Part shown: piece by piece, positions 16,780 to 25,455 of the stretch
Layout: every line of letters starts with the position of its first letter
How positions within the stretch are numbered: the first letter of the stretch is position 1
Source of the DNA: an uncultured Sutterella sp.
Lineage (GTDB): Bacteria; Pseudomonadota; Gammaproteobacteria; Burkholderiales; Burkholderiaceae_F
Assembly: GCA_900544335.1 (NCBI GenBank)
Contig: UQUS01000010.1
Location: 1-59,196 of the forward strand
Length of the DNA stretch: 59,196 bases
Direction: 5' to 3'
Notes under the pieces: generated by a model
The model's input: only the letters and a program-made list of their open reading frames with translations
Told to the model about the DNA's origin: nothing
Database searches by the model: none
Translations under genes and position numbers: made by a program

Positions 16780-17627
16780 GGTTTCGGAAGATCAAGGAGC
16801 TCTGTGACACAGTTTAGGTCCGCGGGCAACTCAGGCTGATGTCCGAGCATGGGTCTTACGGTACTGAGCCGATGAAAGTCCGACCCCGTTGAGGCAAAAA
16901 GTCCGTATTTGCGAGCCCAGGCGGCACATCGGCTCGAACACTGCGGGATTTGACTGCCACTTATCACTTCAATGGCTTGTCCGCCGGCTGTCACAAACGC
17001 CTCGACCAACGCATCTCCGGCCAAGTCCGAAGCAAATCGGTACCGAAGCGGGTGCGCCAAGACGGGAACGCCTCCGGCTTGACTAATTAAAGCAATCGCA
17101 TCGGAAAGTTCCGGCCAGCCTGTCGGGACATAGGCCGGTCCTTGTGTGCCGAGAAACCGGTCGAACGCTTCCTGCTCGTTTTTCACAACAGCGCGGCGGA
17201 TGAGTGCACGCGCAAAGTGGGCACGCGAAACATTCACGACGTCGGGGAAAATGTCCTTGACATCTTTTAAAAGATGGTCAATTCCGAGACACTTAAAGCG
17301 CGCATCGATTTTTTCGGCGCGCTCGGCACGCAGGCGCGCCGCCCTGACGCACGCGTCCTTTAGCAGCGGGTTTTCCGTATCGACATTAAGGCCCACCACG
17401 TGTATACACGTCTGACCCCAATTGGCCGATAGTTCGATTCCCGGAATAAAGATGATTCCTCCCTCGCGCGCTGCCTCACGCGCTTTCTCATCGCCGGCCA
17501 CCGTATCGTGATCGGTGAGGGCTAAAACCGAGACGTGGTTTTCCCGCGCAAGTTGCATCAAAGCGGCAGGCGAATAGTCCCCGTCGCTCGCTTTGGAATG
17601 CGTGTGTAAATCAATAATCGAATGCAT
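16773..17627 (-). CDS. rnm: PHP-domain phosphoesterase / 5'-3' exoribonuclease RNase AM
   Basis: 284-residue PHP protein of the TrpH/YciV family; the E. coli member trims 5' ends of rRNAs and degrades oligonucleotides. Metal-site motifs are visible: IDLHTHSKASDG, LALTDHDTVAG, PGIELSANW, HVVGLN, VLAHPLRY and the C-terminal GSDFH. The ATG at 17627 begins directly before the first motif, so the longer frame is not used. Starts of this gene and hslO are divergent and only ~40 bp apart, so the two share a promoter region. Confidence 0.9.
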   Translation of the reverse strand: MHSIIDLHTHSKASDGDYSPAALMQLARENHVSVLALTDHDTVAGDEKAREAAREGGIIFIPGIELSANWGQTCIHVVGLNVDTENPLLKDACVRAARLRAERAEKIDARFKCLGIDHLLKDVKDIFPDVVNVSRAHFARALIRRAVVKNEQEAFDRFLGTQGPAYVPTGWPELSDAIALISQAGGVPVLAHPLRYRFASDLAGDALVEAFVTAGGQAIEVISGSQIPQCSSRCAAWARKYGLFASTGSDFHRLSTVRPMLGHQPELPADLNCVTELLDLPKPQ

Positions 17628-17666
17628 CTCATTAGAATAGCGAAAATTTTCTCCGTTGAGGAACCT

Positions 17667-18590
17667 ATGTCCGACAAACTCGTCAAACTGCTTTTTCCGG
17701 AAAAGAACTGTCGCGCCGCTGTGCTCCACATGGATGAGGCATGGCAGACCATGACGAAAAACCAGCATTTACCCGAACCCGTAAAACTCCTTTTAGGCCA
17801 GATGTGTGCCGGGGCCGTCCTTCTTGCCGGGAGCCTTAAGTTTGACGGGGCTCTCGTGCTGCAACTACAAGGCGACGGCCCGGTGAGGCTTGCTCTCGTG
17901 GAAGTGCGCACGGGTCTGGTTGTCCGCGCCACAGCCCAACTGCGTGTGACGCCGGAAGATGTTCCCGCAACAGCCGCTTTCAAAGACCTTGTCAACGCCA
18001 CGGGGCACGGGCGCTGTGCCATGATTCTGGATGCTGCCGACCGAAGGCCCGGGGAAGAACCCTATCAGGGGGTCGTCGCTTTAGAAGATGCCGGTGTTGC
18101 CGCGACGCTCGAGTCGTACATGACGCACTCGGAGCAACTGATGACGCGGCTGTGGCTTGCGGCCGATGAGGCAGCCGTAGGCGGCGTTATGCTCCAAAGA
18201 ATGCCCGAGTCCGGGGGCCTCGTTACGAGCGCCGCAGAACAACCCGAGGATGAATCCTTTGAATCTTTAGCCGTCCTTGCACAAACCGTCAGGGCCGAAG
18301 AACTCACAAAGCTTGAGGCCGATACGGTCGCAAAGCGCCTATTTTGGGAAGACAACCCGCACGTTCTTGCCACACTGACGCCGGTTTTCCGCTGCCGTTG
18401 CTCCAAGCAAGGGATTGAAGCCATGGTCCGAAATCTCGGCCAAAGCGAAGCTGAAAAAATCATTGCCGAACGCGGGACCGTTGACGTGACCTGCGAATTT
18501 TGCGGCGCGCACTACGTACTTGATTCCGTCGACGTCGGAGCACTCTTTTGTAACGGGACGACGCAGGGATCAAGTACGGCCAAAAACTGA
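17667..18590 (+). CDS. hslO: redox-regulated chaperone Hsp33
   Basis: Cytosolic holdase activated by oxidation and unfolding. The C-terminal zinc switch is present as CRC near residue 246 and CEFC about 33 residues later, and the N-terminal domain has the family pattern (LLGQMCAGAVLLAGSLKF, LQLQGDGPV). GAGGAA directly precedes the ATG at 17667, which is preferred over the longer frame at 17622. 307 residues, slightly longer than E. coli Hsp33 mainly through a short C-terminal tail. Confidence 0.95.
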   Translation: MSDKLVKLLFPEKNCRAAVLHMDEAWQTMTKNQHLPEPVKLLLGQMCAGAVLLAGSLKFDGALVLQLQGDGPVRLALVEVRTGLVVRATAQLRVTPEDVPATAAFKDLVNATGHGRCAMILDAADRRPGEEPYQGVVALEDAGVAATLESYMTHSEQLMTRLWLAADEAAVGGVMLQRMPESGGLVTSAAEQPEDESFESLAVLAQTVRAEELTKLEADTVAKRLFWEDNPHVLATLTPVFRCRCSKQGIEAMVRNLGQSEAEKIIAERGTVDVTCEFCGAHYVLDSVDVGALFCNGTTQGSSTAKN

Positions 18591-18612
18591 ACGCCGTTAC
18601 GCACACACCGTC

Positions 18613-18642
18613 AAAAAAGGGGACTCCGAATCGGAAGTCCCC
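18613..18642 (-). terminator. terminator at the end of the rpsP-rplS operon, between rplS and hslO
   Basis: GGGGACT-CCG/CGG-AGTCCCC hairpin between the converging rplS and hslO ends. On the minus strand it is followed by TTTTTT, which fits an intrinsic terminator for the ribosomal operon; on the plus strand only CTCTTAT follows, so hslO termination here is weaker. Confidence 0.85.
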
Positions 18643-18667
18643 TCTTATGTGCTCTGAGTGAGCGCGA

Positions 18668-19048
18668 TTACGCTTGAGGCTGCGTTTTCTTAGCAAGCAA
18701 TTCGCGAATACGCGCCGCCTTACCGGAGCGAGTACGCAGGTAGTAAATCTTCGAACGACGCACATCGCCGCGACGCTTGACCTCAATGGAGGCAATCATG
18801 GGCGAATACATCTGGAACGTACGTTCGACGCCTTCACCGTTGGAAATCTTGCGCACGACAAAAGACGTGTTAAGTCCCCGGTTACGCTTAGAAATCACAA
18901 TGCCTTCATAGGCCTGTGTACGCTTGTGCGTTCCTTCGATGACGTTTACCACGACACTGACCGTGTCGCCGGCGCGAAATTCCGGGAAAGTTTTTCCCTT
19001 GGAAAGGCGAGCAATTTCTTCCTGCTCGAGAGTCTTGATGATATCCAT
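18668..19048 (-). CDS. rplS: 50S ribosomal protein L19
   Basis: 126 residues; L19 sits at the 30S-50S interface. Diagnostic blocks: FRAGDTVSVVVNVIEGTHKRTQAYEG begins the fold (residues ~26-51), VVRKISNGEGVERTF, and YLRTRSGKAARIRE. GGAGAT before the ATG decides the start over an upstream frame. Last gene of the rpsP-rimM-trmD-rplS operon, 97 bp after trmD. Confidence 0.97.
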   Translation of the reverse strand: MDIIKTLEQEEIARLSKGKTFPEFRAGDTVSVVVNVIEGTHKRTQAYEGIVISKRNRGLNTSFVVRKISNGEGVERTFQMYSPMIASIEVKRRGDVRRSKIYYLRTRSGKAARIRELLAKKTQPQA

Positions 19049-19145
19049 CGGTATCTCCGTGACCATCATTGCCGCGCGTATTTGAGTTGTTCGTCGGCAA
19101 GAGGATGGGTTTTAAAAAGTTTCCGCTCAAACGGAAACACTCAAC

Positions 19146-19892
19146 TTAGGAAGCGTTTTCAAGAGACTTCAAAAACGCCTCGTCGGCGGGCGACAAACGT
19201 CCGCGCGAACGCGCTATTTTAATCAAATCCGGGCGCTTTTGGAAGGTTGCTTTTAAAGTCGCTTCCCGCGTCCAGTGTTCGATGTTGGCGTGGTGCCCGG
19301 ATAAAAGGACCTCGGGGACACCCATTTCACGCCATACTTCCGGTCGCGTGTAGTGCGGGGCATCCAACAGCCCCGTTCGAAACGATTCGTCTTCAACCGA
19401 AAGCTCTTTTAAAGCGCCTGGAAGTTGCCTGACAAGCGCATCGATACACACCGCCGCCGGCAATTCTGCTCCCGAAAGAACAAAATCTCCGAGGGAAATC
19501 GTCACGTCTACGTACGTTTGTAAAAAGCGTTCATCGATTCCTTCATAGCGTCCGCAGACGAAAATAAAGGAGGCCTCTGAATCGGCACTCCAGCTTTTCA
19601 CAAGAGCATCGTCCAGGACATTGCCGCCCGGGGCAAATGCCACAACCGGGCCCGTATTGCCGGACTTGCGAATAAGGTCCACGCACTGAGCCAAGGGATC
19701 GGCCATCATGACCATACCCGGTCCCCCGCCGAAGGGCCGATCGTCAATTGTTCGATGTAGGTCGCATGTTACATCCCGCGGGTTCCACGTGTGAAGTGTC
19801 CACAACCCGCGATGTAAGGCGCGCGAAGAAATCCCGTGCTCGGTAATGGACGTAAAGACTTGCGGAAACAAGGTGATGACATCAAAGCGCAT
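19146..19892 (-). CDS. trmD: tRNA (guanine-N1)-methyltransferase
   Basis: Makes m1G37 in tRNAs reading CUN, CCN and CGG, preventing +1 frameshifts; trefoil-knot SPOUT enzyme, 248 residues. Motifs: RFDVITLFPQVF, DDRPFGGGPGMVM, CGRYEGIDERF, ISLGDFVLSGAELPA and LDAPHYTRPEVW. It starts 4 nt after the rimM stop, typical of translational coupling in this operon. Confidence 0.98.
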   Translation of the reverse strand: MRFDVITLFPQVFTSITEHGISSRALHRGLWTLHTWNPRDVTCDLHRTIDDRPFGGGPGMVMMADPLAQCVDLIRKSGNTGPVVAFAPGGNVLDDALVKSWSADSEASFIFVCGRYEGIDERFLQTYVDVTISLGDFVLSGAELPAAVCIDALVRQLPGALKELSVEDESFRTGLLDAPHYTRPEVWREMGVPEVLLSGHHANIEHWTREATLKATFQKRPDLIKIARSRGRLSPADEAFLKSLENAS

Positions 19893-19895
19893 GGC

Positions 19896-20411
19896 CTAAC
19901 TCCAATCCTCATGCCAGTCAACACGAATCGTACGGTGTGCCTCATCGATTGCCAGCACGTAGGTTTTGACCATCGGAATAAGGTATGTGTGAGTGCCTGT
20001 AACAACCAAAATGTCCTGCGCGCCGTTATTGTCAAAGGATGAAAGAGTTCCGAGTTTTACCCCTTCGGCGTTAATGACAGCAAAGCCGATTAAATCGACG
20101 GCCCAGTGTTCATCATTCTCGATTGCGGGAAAGTCTTGGCGGCGCACACAAAGGACGCCGCGACATAGGTCTGCCTCTTCCTTGTTTTGAATCTCTTGAA
20201 ATCGCACGAGGAAAAAATCGCCGTGGGGCATTACGCTCTCGGGCGTTAAAAGTCGAACACTCCCCTTGCGGTCCTTAAGGGACCACGCGATTTGGGTTTG
20301 AAGCGTCGCTCCTTCGGAAATCGGAATAACGCGCACGCAACCTCTTACGCCGAAAGCGCCTGCGGCTTTGGCTACTTCAATCCACTCGGTCCGATTTTGG
20401 GTTTGGGTCAT
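19896..20411 (-). CDS. rimM: ribosome maturation factor RimM
   Basis: 16S rRNA processing/30S head assembly factor that binds S19, 171 residues. N-terminal RimM barrel (VAKAAGAFGVRGCVRV), the linker block EEADLCRGVLCVRRQDF and a C-terminal PRC barrel (DLIGFAVINAEGVKLG, GAQDILVV, LIPMVKTYVLAID). The start codon directly follows a U-tract hairpin, and its likely SD (AAGGAG) lies in that hairpin, suggesting control of RimM relative to S16. Confidence 0.95.
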   Translation of the reverse strand: MTQTQNRTEWIEVAKAAGAFGVRGCVRVIPISEGATLQTQIAWSLKDRKGSVRLLTPESVMPHGDFFLVRFQEIQNKEEADLCRGVLCVRRQDFPAIENDEHWAVDLIGFAVINAEGVKLGTLSSFDNNGAQDILVVTGTHTYLIPMVKTYVLAIDEAHRTIRVDWHEDWS

Positions 20412-20443
20412 AAAAAAACGGGCTCCTTACTTGGGGAACCCGT
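20412..20443 (-). promoter_or_regulatory. terminator-like hairpin covering the rimM ribosome site
   Basis: Minus strand: ACGGGTTCC-CCAAGTAA-GGAGCCCGT followed by seven T and then the rimM ATG. The stem is 9 bp with one G-T pair. The only SD-like sequence, AAGGAG, spans the loop and 3' arm. This can act as an intrinsic terminator/attenuator between rpsP and rimM, or hide the ribosome site. Confidence 0.75.
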
Positions 20444-20629
20444 CCGTATCAGCTTGAAAACTTAAGTCGTCTCAGAGGCATTTTCCGTAGATACCGAGCA
20501 CTTCTTCAGTTAAGAGGAAAGCACCGAACGCATTCGAGTGTGCTGTCAGACACGGGTTGGCACGGCGTCGGCGGACTGTGCGCTCGCAGAAAACACGGAC
20601 CCGAAACGACTTAATGTCTCACGCTATGA

Positions 20630-20887
20630 TTACTGAGCGGCGACGGCCTTCTTGGCATCCTTGAGGATGCGAGCAACGGTATCACTCAGGTTGGCTCCCT
20701 TTTGTTGCCAGTATTCAATGCGTTCGGCATTGAACGTCAGGCGCTGGGGCCCCTCGGCGATAACCGGGTTATAAAAGCCGACGCGTTCGATAAAGCGACC
20801 GTTACGACGAGCACGCGAATCACAGACAAGCATGTTGTAAAACGGGCGCTTTTTAGATCCGGCGCGGGACAAACGAATAATTACCAT
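20630..20887 (-). CDS. rpsP: 30S ribosomal protein S16
   Basis: 85 residues; S16 is an early 30S assembly protein. VIIRLSRAGSKKRPFYN at the N-terminus, ARRNGRFIERVGFYNP, and the helix ERIEYWQQKGANLSDTVARI are diagnostic. AGAGGAA precedes the ATG at 20887. First gene of the operon; 218 bp including a regulatory hairpin separate it from rimM. Confidence 0.97.
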   Translation of the reverse strand: MVIIRLSRAGSKKRPFYNMLVCDSRARRNGRFIERVGFYNPVIAEGPQRLTFNAERIEYWQQKGANLSDTVARILKDAKKAVAAQ

Positions 20888-21222
20888 AGATTCCTCTTCA
20901 TTAAATGGAGCGCCCGTACCAGGCGCATACAAACACAGTCACCCTAAGTTTTACCTAGCGCAACAGGCTCGGGATTTTACGCCAAAACGTCCTGAAAAAC
21001 CATTGTGATTTCAAACATCCGAGCTCTTAAGACTTGAGTTATGTTAAAAAAAGTCTTTTCAGGCGATAAGAGTTCCTCTATCGGCATGATAAAGCATCGC
21101 GTTTTCCGTAAAATAATCGGCGAATTCACTTGCGGTTTTTGCAACAACACGTTAGAAGTTGAGAGACCCTCTATCGAAACGAAGTAAACCCGAAATAAAC
21201 CATTGAATCCTGTTCTACTCTG
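20888..21222. other. intergenic region upstream of rpsP and gntR
   Basis: A 335-bp divergent spacer that must hold the promoters of the rpsP operon and of the GntR gene. A weak hairpin AAGACTT/AAGTCTT (21029-21057) is visible. I cannot assign promoters with confidence, and see no gene. Confidence 0.5.
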
Positions 21223-21909
21223 ATGAATAAAGACACTCTTTCCGACATTCCCACAGGCACACTTGTTCAGGGTGCGGTTGAAGTTATCGAACGATTAATT
21301 CTCGAAGGGAGCATCAAACCCGGCGAGCATTTACGAGAGAAAGAGTTAGAAAGCAGGGTCGGGATCAGCCGAACGCCGATTCGCGAGGCTTTACGGTGCT
21401 TGGAGTCTCACGGGCTTGCCGAATCCTTTCCACGCAAGGGCTGTTGCGTCCGAACCATCTCCTTAAAAAGCCTCTACGATACGATGGAAGTCGGCATTGC
21501 ACTCGAAGAGGCCACTCTTCGCTTAGCCCATAAACGAATTAACCCTAAGGGAATTGAGGCATTAAAAGTCTACATCAAAGGACTGCGAGCGTCTGCGAGG
21601 AGAAAAAGTCCGACCTATTCACTTGATGCAGAAACCCGTTTCATCGATTTACTCAATAACCTGGCCCAAAACGCTTGGCTCGCCAGGCAACTGCATGTTT
21701 TCCGCCGCATTGCGCAGTGGCAACGAAACTCCTATCACTTTGTCAATCCCGACCCGAAGAAAGCCCTTGAACGGTACACGACAATCGCGCAGATGCTTTC
21801 CGAACCGGACAGTGATACGGAAGAACTTGTGCGGTATAACAGCCGAACACTGCGCGAACGCTATGAAAGTTTTATCAAATACGCGGAAAAGAACGGATTA
21901 AATTCCTAA
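21223..21909 (+). CDS. GntR-family transcriptional regulator (FadR/VanR-type C-terminal domain)
   Basis: 228 residues. Winged-helix N-terminus with IKPGEHLREKELESRVGISR and TPIREALRCLESHGL, followed by an all-helical FCD-type ligand domain (MEVGIALEEATLRLA onward). The FCD metal-site histidines are not obvious, so the effector may bind without metal. It lies 118 bp upstream of the helicase-NUDIX pair on the same strand and could be an unrelated neighbour or its regulator. Confidence 0.87.
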   Translation: MNKDTLSDIPTGTLVQGAVEVIERLILEGSIKPGEHLREKELESRVGISRTPIREALRCLESHGLAESFPRKGCCVRTISLKSLYDTMEVGIALEEATLRLAHKRINPKGIEALKVYIKGLRASARRKSPTYSLDAETRFIDLLNNLAQNAWLARQLHVFRRIAQWQRNSYHFVNPDPKKALERYTTIAQMLSEPDSDTEELVRYNSRTLRERYESFIKYAEKNGLNS

Positions 21910-22027
21910 TATGCCTCCTTAAAAAAGGCACTGTCCGAGGCCAAAGGGCGCCTTTTACTCTCAGACCCTGGCCGAAAGACAACAATGCGCGTAAGCTGCC
22001 GGAAAAGACCTTTTACCGACTTACGCT

Positions 22028-24967
22028 ATGAAACCGCTGATTCCGGATTTCTTTCCATTGCAAACCGATACGGCGCATACGATACCTCCTGAGGGGAACC
22101 TCGGCGCGAGCGGCGCCCCTGAATTTCTTCATAACGATCCGGAAAAAGACATCAAGGTTTTAAATGCGCTTCAGGACGAATTGCAAAGCTGTCGTGAATT
22201 TGCCATTTCCGTTGCCTTTATTACCGATAGCGGCATCGCTCCTCTTCTTTTAACCCTTGAAGATCTGGAAAAGCGCGGGATCCCCGGCCGCATTCTGACG
22301 ACCGATTATCTGTGTTTTACCAGCCCGAAGGCGCTGCGCAAACTCAATAGTTACCACAACATCGAAGTTCGCCTATTTCGGTATTCCGAAGCCGGGCGAG
22401 GCTTTCACACAAAAGGCTATATTTTCGAGAATCCCGACCTCGTTCATATCATCATCGGAAGTTCCAATTGGACGAACACGGCCCTGACGACAACCGAAGA
22501 ATGGAACACAAAGCTCGTCTTAAATAAGGACGGTCGGTTTGCCAAGGACGTTTTTAAGAAGTTCGAAGCGCTTTGGAAGAAAAGCGACCCCATCGACCAA
22601 GTGATCGATGAATATGAAACGCAGTGGGGAGCCTTTACGCGTTCCGAAGCAACGCTTCGCCATCTCATTGATGATCGCATCGATGTCTCGCAACAGCCGA
22701 CCCCGAACTCGATGCAACGGGAATTTCTCAAAAACCTCCAAGTCTTGCGAGACCAAGGGAAAACACGTGCTTTACTGATTTCTGCAACGGGAACCGGCAA
22801 AACATACGCGGCGGCTTTCGCCGTCCGACAATTTCGCCCCAAGCGCTTGCTTTTCTTAGTTCACCGCGAGCAAATCGCCAAGCAGGCATTAAAGAGCTTT
22901 CGGCGGGTTTTAGGAGATCAATACGGCTCATTCGGCCTACTTTCCGGCAATTATGCGAACTACGAGGCGCAATGCCTTTTCAGCACCATTCAGACGATGG
23001 CCAAACCCGATGTGCATCACAGTTTTTCTGAGAATGCCTTCGACTTCATCATCATTGATGAAGTCCACAGAGCCGGCGCAACAAGCTATCAGACCATTAT
23101 GAATTATTTCCGCCCGGCGTTTTGGTTCGGCATGACGGCAAGCCCCGAAAGAACGGACGGATTTAATATCTTCGGCCTTTTCGACCACAATATTGCTTAT
23201 GAAATTCGTTTACAGACAGCATTAGGTCAAGATCTCCTCTGCCCTTTCCACTATTTCGGAATTACCGACCTTGCGGTCGAACAAAAGCAACTCACTAACT
23301 TGCGAGATTTTCAGTTTCTCACCAGTGACGAGCGCGTCAAACACATTCTCAATCGAGCCGAGTATTTCGGCTACAGCGGTTCGCGCGTCAAGGGGTTGAT
23401 CTTTTGCTCCACGCTCGATGAATGCAAAGCTCTTTCAGCCAAATTCAATACCAAGGGCTACAAAACGTGTGTGCTTTCCGGAGATAACACGCAGGAAAGT
23501 CGCGAAGAAGCGATTGAACGCCTGACTCAAGAAAAACGCGATTGTTCCGCACTTGATTACATCTTTACCGTTGATATCTTTAACGAAGGCGTTGACATTC
23601 CGGAAATCAATCAAGTCCTGCTACTCCGCCCGACGCAAAGTCCGATTGTCTTTCTTCAGCAGTTGGGACGAGGACTACGCAAAGCCGAAGGCAAGGACTA
23701 CGTGATCGTTCTTGATTTCATCGCAAACTACAAAGAAAACTATCTGATCCCCGTTGCGCTTTCCGGAGATCGCTCCTACGACAAAGACACATTGCGCCGG
23801 TTCGTCGCTGTCGAGCACCGACTCATTCCGGGTGCCTCGACAATTGAATTCGATGCGATCACCAAGGAAAAAATATTTGACGCGATTGACTGTGCCCAAA
23901 CACAAAGTAAGAAACTGCTCCGCGAGGCGTACACCGCCCTGAAATTCAAACTCGGTCATCGGCCGACATTGCAAGAGTTTGAAGACAACAATTCGATCGA
24001 TGTCATTAAATACTTCGATGTCTTCGGTTCCTACTATAGCTTTCTGGTTCAGTCAGATCCGGACTTTGAGGAACGCCTACCCACCGATGCCGAGACGATT
24101 CTTAACTACTTTTCTTCCAAACTCGGACGGGCTCAGCGCATTTCCGAAGTGGTCGTTTTGGAGGACCTTTTGACCGGCCAAGGACGCTTGATGCACAGAC
24201 TCGCCTCCTCGCTTTCGAGCACCTATCACCAGAGTCTGACTCAAGCGCACCGTGAGAATGTCATCCGCGTTCTCACCAATCAATTCTGCACGAATGAAAA
24301 CATTGCAAAAAAGTACGCGCCTTGCGTTTTCATCGAAAAAGACGGCGACGGAGATTGGAAAATCGCGAGGCATTTTGCGCAACTACTGCACGACAATCCG
24401 GTACTACGCGATTTTCTATCGGACTTGGCTTCATTCATGAAGCGTCGCTTTACCCGAACGTATGCCGATCCTTACGGGGACACGGCATTTGTCATAAACG
24501 AAAAGTACTCTTACGAAGATGTGTGCCGTCTTTTAAATTGGGAAAACAACGTGAACGGTCAAAACATCGGCGGATACAAGTACGATGAAAAAACAAAGAC
24601 GCTTCCCGTCTTTATCAATTACAAAAAAGAGACCAATGCCATTTCCTACGAGGATCACTTTCAATCCCACGACGAGTTGATTGCCATTTCGAAAACCAAT
24701 CGACGTGTGGACTCGAAGGATGCAAAGCATATCTATAAGATCGGCAAAAACGAGGCCGATAATCGGATTTATCTTTTTATGCGCCGAGATAAAAAGGACA
24801 AGAATGAGGCCAAGTATTTTTACTTTCTCGGTGAAATCGAAGCCAAAGGCCCTCCTTCGGCTCTAAAGCTGGCGTCCGGAAAAAACGTCTTTGAGATTCA
24901 CTACCATCTCAAAACACCGGTGCGACAAGATCTTTACGATTATCTGACAACGGAAACACAAATTTAA
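22028..24967 (+). CDS. PLD-nuclease / SF2 helicase / DUF3427-type protein
   Basis: 979 residues. Domain order: phospholipase-D-like nuclease (HTKGYIFE then IIGSSNWTNTAL, one HKD-type motif at ~130-155), then a superfamily II helicase with Walker A SATGTGKTYAA (~255), IIIDEVHRAG (DEVH, ~345), GMTASPERTDG, and motif VI QQLGRGLRKAEG (~545), then a ~400-residue C-terminal region of the DUF3427 type ending in a YEDHFQSHDELIAIS-containing beta-rich domain. Such proteins occur sporadically in bacteria, often beside a NUDIX hydrolase, as here. A role in defence or in nucleic-acid damage response is inference. Base composition by eye looks more AT-rich than the neighbouring housekeeping genes. Confidence 0.9.
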   Translation: MKPLIPDFFPLQTDTAHTIPPEGNLGASGAPEFLHNDPEKDIKVLNALQDELQSCREFAISVAFITDSGIAPLLLTLEDLEKRGIPGRILTTDYLCFTSPKALRKLNSYHNIEVRLFRYSEAGRGFHTKGYIFENPDLVHIIIGSSNWTNTALTTTEEWNTKLVLNKDGRFAKDVFKKFEALWKKSDPIDQVIDEYETQWGAFTRSEATLRHLIDDRIDVSQQPTPNSMQREFLKNLQVLRDQGKTRALLISATGTGKTYAAAFAVRQFRPKRLLFLVHREQIAKQALKSFRRVLGDQYGSFGLLSGNYANYEAQCLFSTIQTMAKPDVHHSFSENAFDFIIIDEVHRAGATSYQTIMNYFRPAFWFGMTASPERTDGFNIFGLFDHNIAYEIRLQTALGQDLLCPFHYFGITDLAVEQKQLTNLRDFQFLTSDERVKHILNRAEYFGYSGSRVKGLIFCSTLDECKALSAKFNTKGYKTCVLSGDNTQESREEAIERLTQEKRDCSALDYIFTVDIFNEGVDIPEINQVLLLRPTQSPIVFLQQLGRGLRKAEGKDYVIVLDFIANYKENYLIPVALSGDRSYDKDTLRRFVAVEHRLIPGASTIEFDAITKEKIFDAIDCAQTQSKKLLREAYTALKFKLGHRPTLQEFEDNNSIDVIKYFDVFGSYYSFLVQSDPDFEERLPTDAETILNYFSSKLGRAQRISEVVVLEDLLTGQGRLMHRLASSLSSTYHQSLTQAHRENVIRVLTNQFCTNENIAKKYAPCVFIEKDGDGDWKIARHFAQLLHDNPVLRDFLSDLASFMKRRFTRTYADPYGDTAFVINEKYSYEDVCRLLNWENNVNGQNIGGYKYDEKTKTLPVFINYKKETNAISYEDHFQSHDELIAISKTNRRVDSKDAKHIYKIGKNEADNRIYLFMRRDKKDKNEAKYFYFLGEIEAKGPPSALKLASGKNVFEIHYHLKTPVRQDLYDYLTTETQI

Positions 24968-24972
24968 CCATC

Positions 24973-25422
24973 ATGAAAACCATTGAAGTCGTAGCTGCCA
25001 TCATTTATCAAGACGGAAAAATCCTTGCCACGCAACGCGGGTACGGGGACTTTAAGGACGGTTGGGAATTCCCGGGCGGCAAGATTGAACCGGGGGAAAC
25101 CGCCCAAGAGGCCATTGTCCGCGAAATCAAAGAAGAACTGGCTGTGACGATTCACCCCGAAAAGCTCATTACAACCGTCGAATACGATTACCCGAAATTT
25201 CACCTGACGATGCACTGCTTTCTTGCCTCACTCGAAGAGGGCCATCTTTCGCTTTTAGAACACGAAGCGATGAAGTGGCTGACAAAAGATGAACTTGATA
25301 CAGTCTCGTGGCTTCCGGCTGACGTTAAGGTCGTACAAAAACTCAAAGAGACGGTTTTCACAAACACGTTTTTCGACCGCGAAAGTTCGATTATCGTTTC
25401 TTCCCCGTACGGAGCCCTCTAA
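24973..25422 (+). CDS. NUDIX hydrolase, MutT-like (deoxy)nucleoside triphosphate pyrophosphohydrolase
   Basis: 149 residues. The NUDIX box is complete: GGKIEPGETAQEAIVREIKE followed by EL, with all catalytic Glu in place; the N-terminal VVAAIIYQDGKILATQR and WEFPGG match MutT-type enzymes that sanitise damaged nucleotides. A C-terminal extension of ~20 residues follows the fold. Its ATG is 5 nt after the helicase stop, so the two genes are translationally coupled and probably form one functional unit. Confidence 0.93.
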   Translation: MKTIEVVAAIIYQDGKILATQRGYGDFKDGWEFPGGKIEPGETAQEAIVREIKEELAVTIHPEKLITTVEYDYPKFHLTMHCFLASLEEGHLSLLEHEAMKWLTKDELDTVSWLPADVKVVQKLKETVFTNTFFDRESSIIVSSPYGAL

Positions 25423-25455
25423 TTCGGCCGCATCGGATACTTACACGGCGGGGTC

